NCBI RefSeq assembly: GCF_036934945.1
Contig: NC_088232.1
Location: 23,837,573 to 23,901,572 of the forward strand
Source of the DNA: Oncorhynchus masou masou
Taxonomy: Eukaryota; Chordata; Actinopteri; Salmoniformes; Salmonidae
DNA length: 64,000 nt
Direction: 5' to 3'
A program made the position numbers and the translations under genes. The notes under the pieces are model-generated. The model saw only the letters and a program-made list of their open reading frames with translations, was not told the DNA's origin and searched no databases. Each line of letters starts with the position of its first letter. Position 1 is the first letter of the stretch. Positions 63,641-64,000 of this stretch are shown piece after piece.

Positions 63641-64000
63641 ATATTATAGATAGGAGAGAGACAGGGGGAGACAGGGGGCTAGGCTATATACAGTCATATT
63701 ATAGATAGAGAGACAGGGGGCTAGGCTATGCAGTAATATTATAGACAGAGAGACAGGGGGAGACAGGGGGCTAGGCTATATACAGTCATATTATAGATAG
63801 GAGAGAGACAGGGGAGACAGGGGGCTAGGCTATATACAATCATATTATTGATAGGAGAGAGACAGGGGGAGACAGGGGGCTAGGCTATATACAATCATAT
63901 TATTGATAGGAGAGAGACAGGGGGAGACATGGGGCTAGGCTATATACAGTCATATTATAGAAAGGAGAGAGAAAGGGGGCGAGGCTATTTACAGTCATAT

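Larger units (their letters stand above)
28580..64000. repeat. Giant satellite/minisatellite array, at least 35.4 kb, 42- and 55-bp monomers
   Basis: Every monomer carries the core GGCTATATACAGTCATATTA (or CACATTA) followed by TAGATAGAGAGACAGGGGG. Two main lengths occur. Units of ~42 bp have one GAGACAGGGGG. Units of ~55 bp read TAGGAGAGAGACAGGGGGAG and carry a second GACAGGGGG. Rarer forms have ATAATATAGA, CATTTTATAG, TATTTTCAG or AAAGGAGAGAGAAAGG. I estimate around 700 monomers. The array runs off the window end. The 42-bp unit equals 14 codons, which creates many short minus-strand frames of MTVYSLAPCLSIYN repeats; these are broken whenever a 55-bp unit occurs and are not genes. Higher-order blocks are listed separately. 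Confidence 0.98.

Noticed and set aside
28580..64000. Sex-chromosome-type Bkm (GATA/GACA) satellite
   Set aside because: Each monomer has only single GATA and GACA steps within a larger unit, not runs of either tetranucleotide.

Overview
The window looks like a salmonid fish nuclear genome. Three tRNA-derived SINE copies share the typical salmonid tRNA-like head or the tail that reads GTTCTTAACTGACTTGCCTA / GTTAAATAAAGG. Several palindromic miniature elements common in salmonids, and the teleost motif around 8487-8545, are also present. There is no prokaryotic gene organisation. All species and family names here come from memory of sequence motifs, not from a database search.

Only one real coding segment can be supported: a 90-bp internal exon on the minus strand (18918-19007). 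It encodes 30 residues of a PAS-A domain (SLDGFVFALN...YISETVSIYLGLSQ) matching NPAS3/NPAS1, with consensus splice sites on both sides. NPAS3 is known for very large introns rich in regulatory elements, so the simplest reading is that the whole window is intron around one npas3 exon. The array at 28.6-64 kb would then lie in the upstream intron and 1-18.9 kb in the downstream intron. The exon sits in an unusual splice context. About 540 bp of (CT)n on the coding strand abut its 3' splice site, and a ~190-bp (CA)n tract starts 340 nt after its 5' splice site.

Region by region. 1-16 kb: mostly single-copy intron-like DNA broken by tandem repeats: a 15-bp minisatellite (1.7-2.3 kb), a 1.8-kb G-rich GGGGCT hexamer array (6.15-7.99 kb), two abutting minisatellites (12.88-13.69 kb) and a 21-bp minisatellite (15.3-15.75 kb). 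SINEs and palindromic MITEs lie between them. 16-19.5 kb: a speculative plus-strand first exon, a SINE, a longer interspersed repeat and the npas3 exon. 19.5-24 kb: quiet sequence, then a 36-bp minisatellite. 24.7-28.2 kb: a complete but dead 3,491-bp hAT DNA transposon with terminal inverted repeats and an exact 8-bp target duplication (CTATAGGA). It sits inside an older repeat and carries a decayed transposase. It was itself hit by a MITE, a SINE and a second MITE (which holds a LINE-like tail), and contains a 28-bp minisatellite.

28.58-64.0 kb: one continuous satellite/minisatellite array of at least 35.4 kb that runs off the window end. Monomers are ~42 bp or ~55 bp and are organised into layered higher-order repeats (84, ~307, ~455, 1119, ~1282 and ~4126 bp). 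The repeated short minus-strand ORFs with MTVYSLAPCLSIYN peptides are by-products of the 42-bp (14-codon) unit, not genes. The most noteworthy items are the exon embedded between microsatellites, the nested hAT element, and the multi-scale structure of the array.
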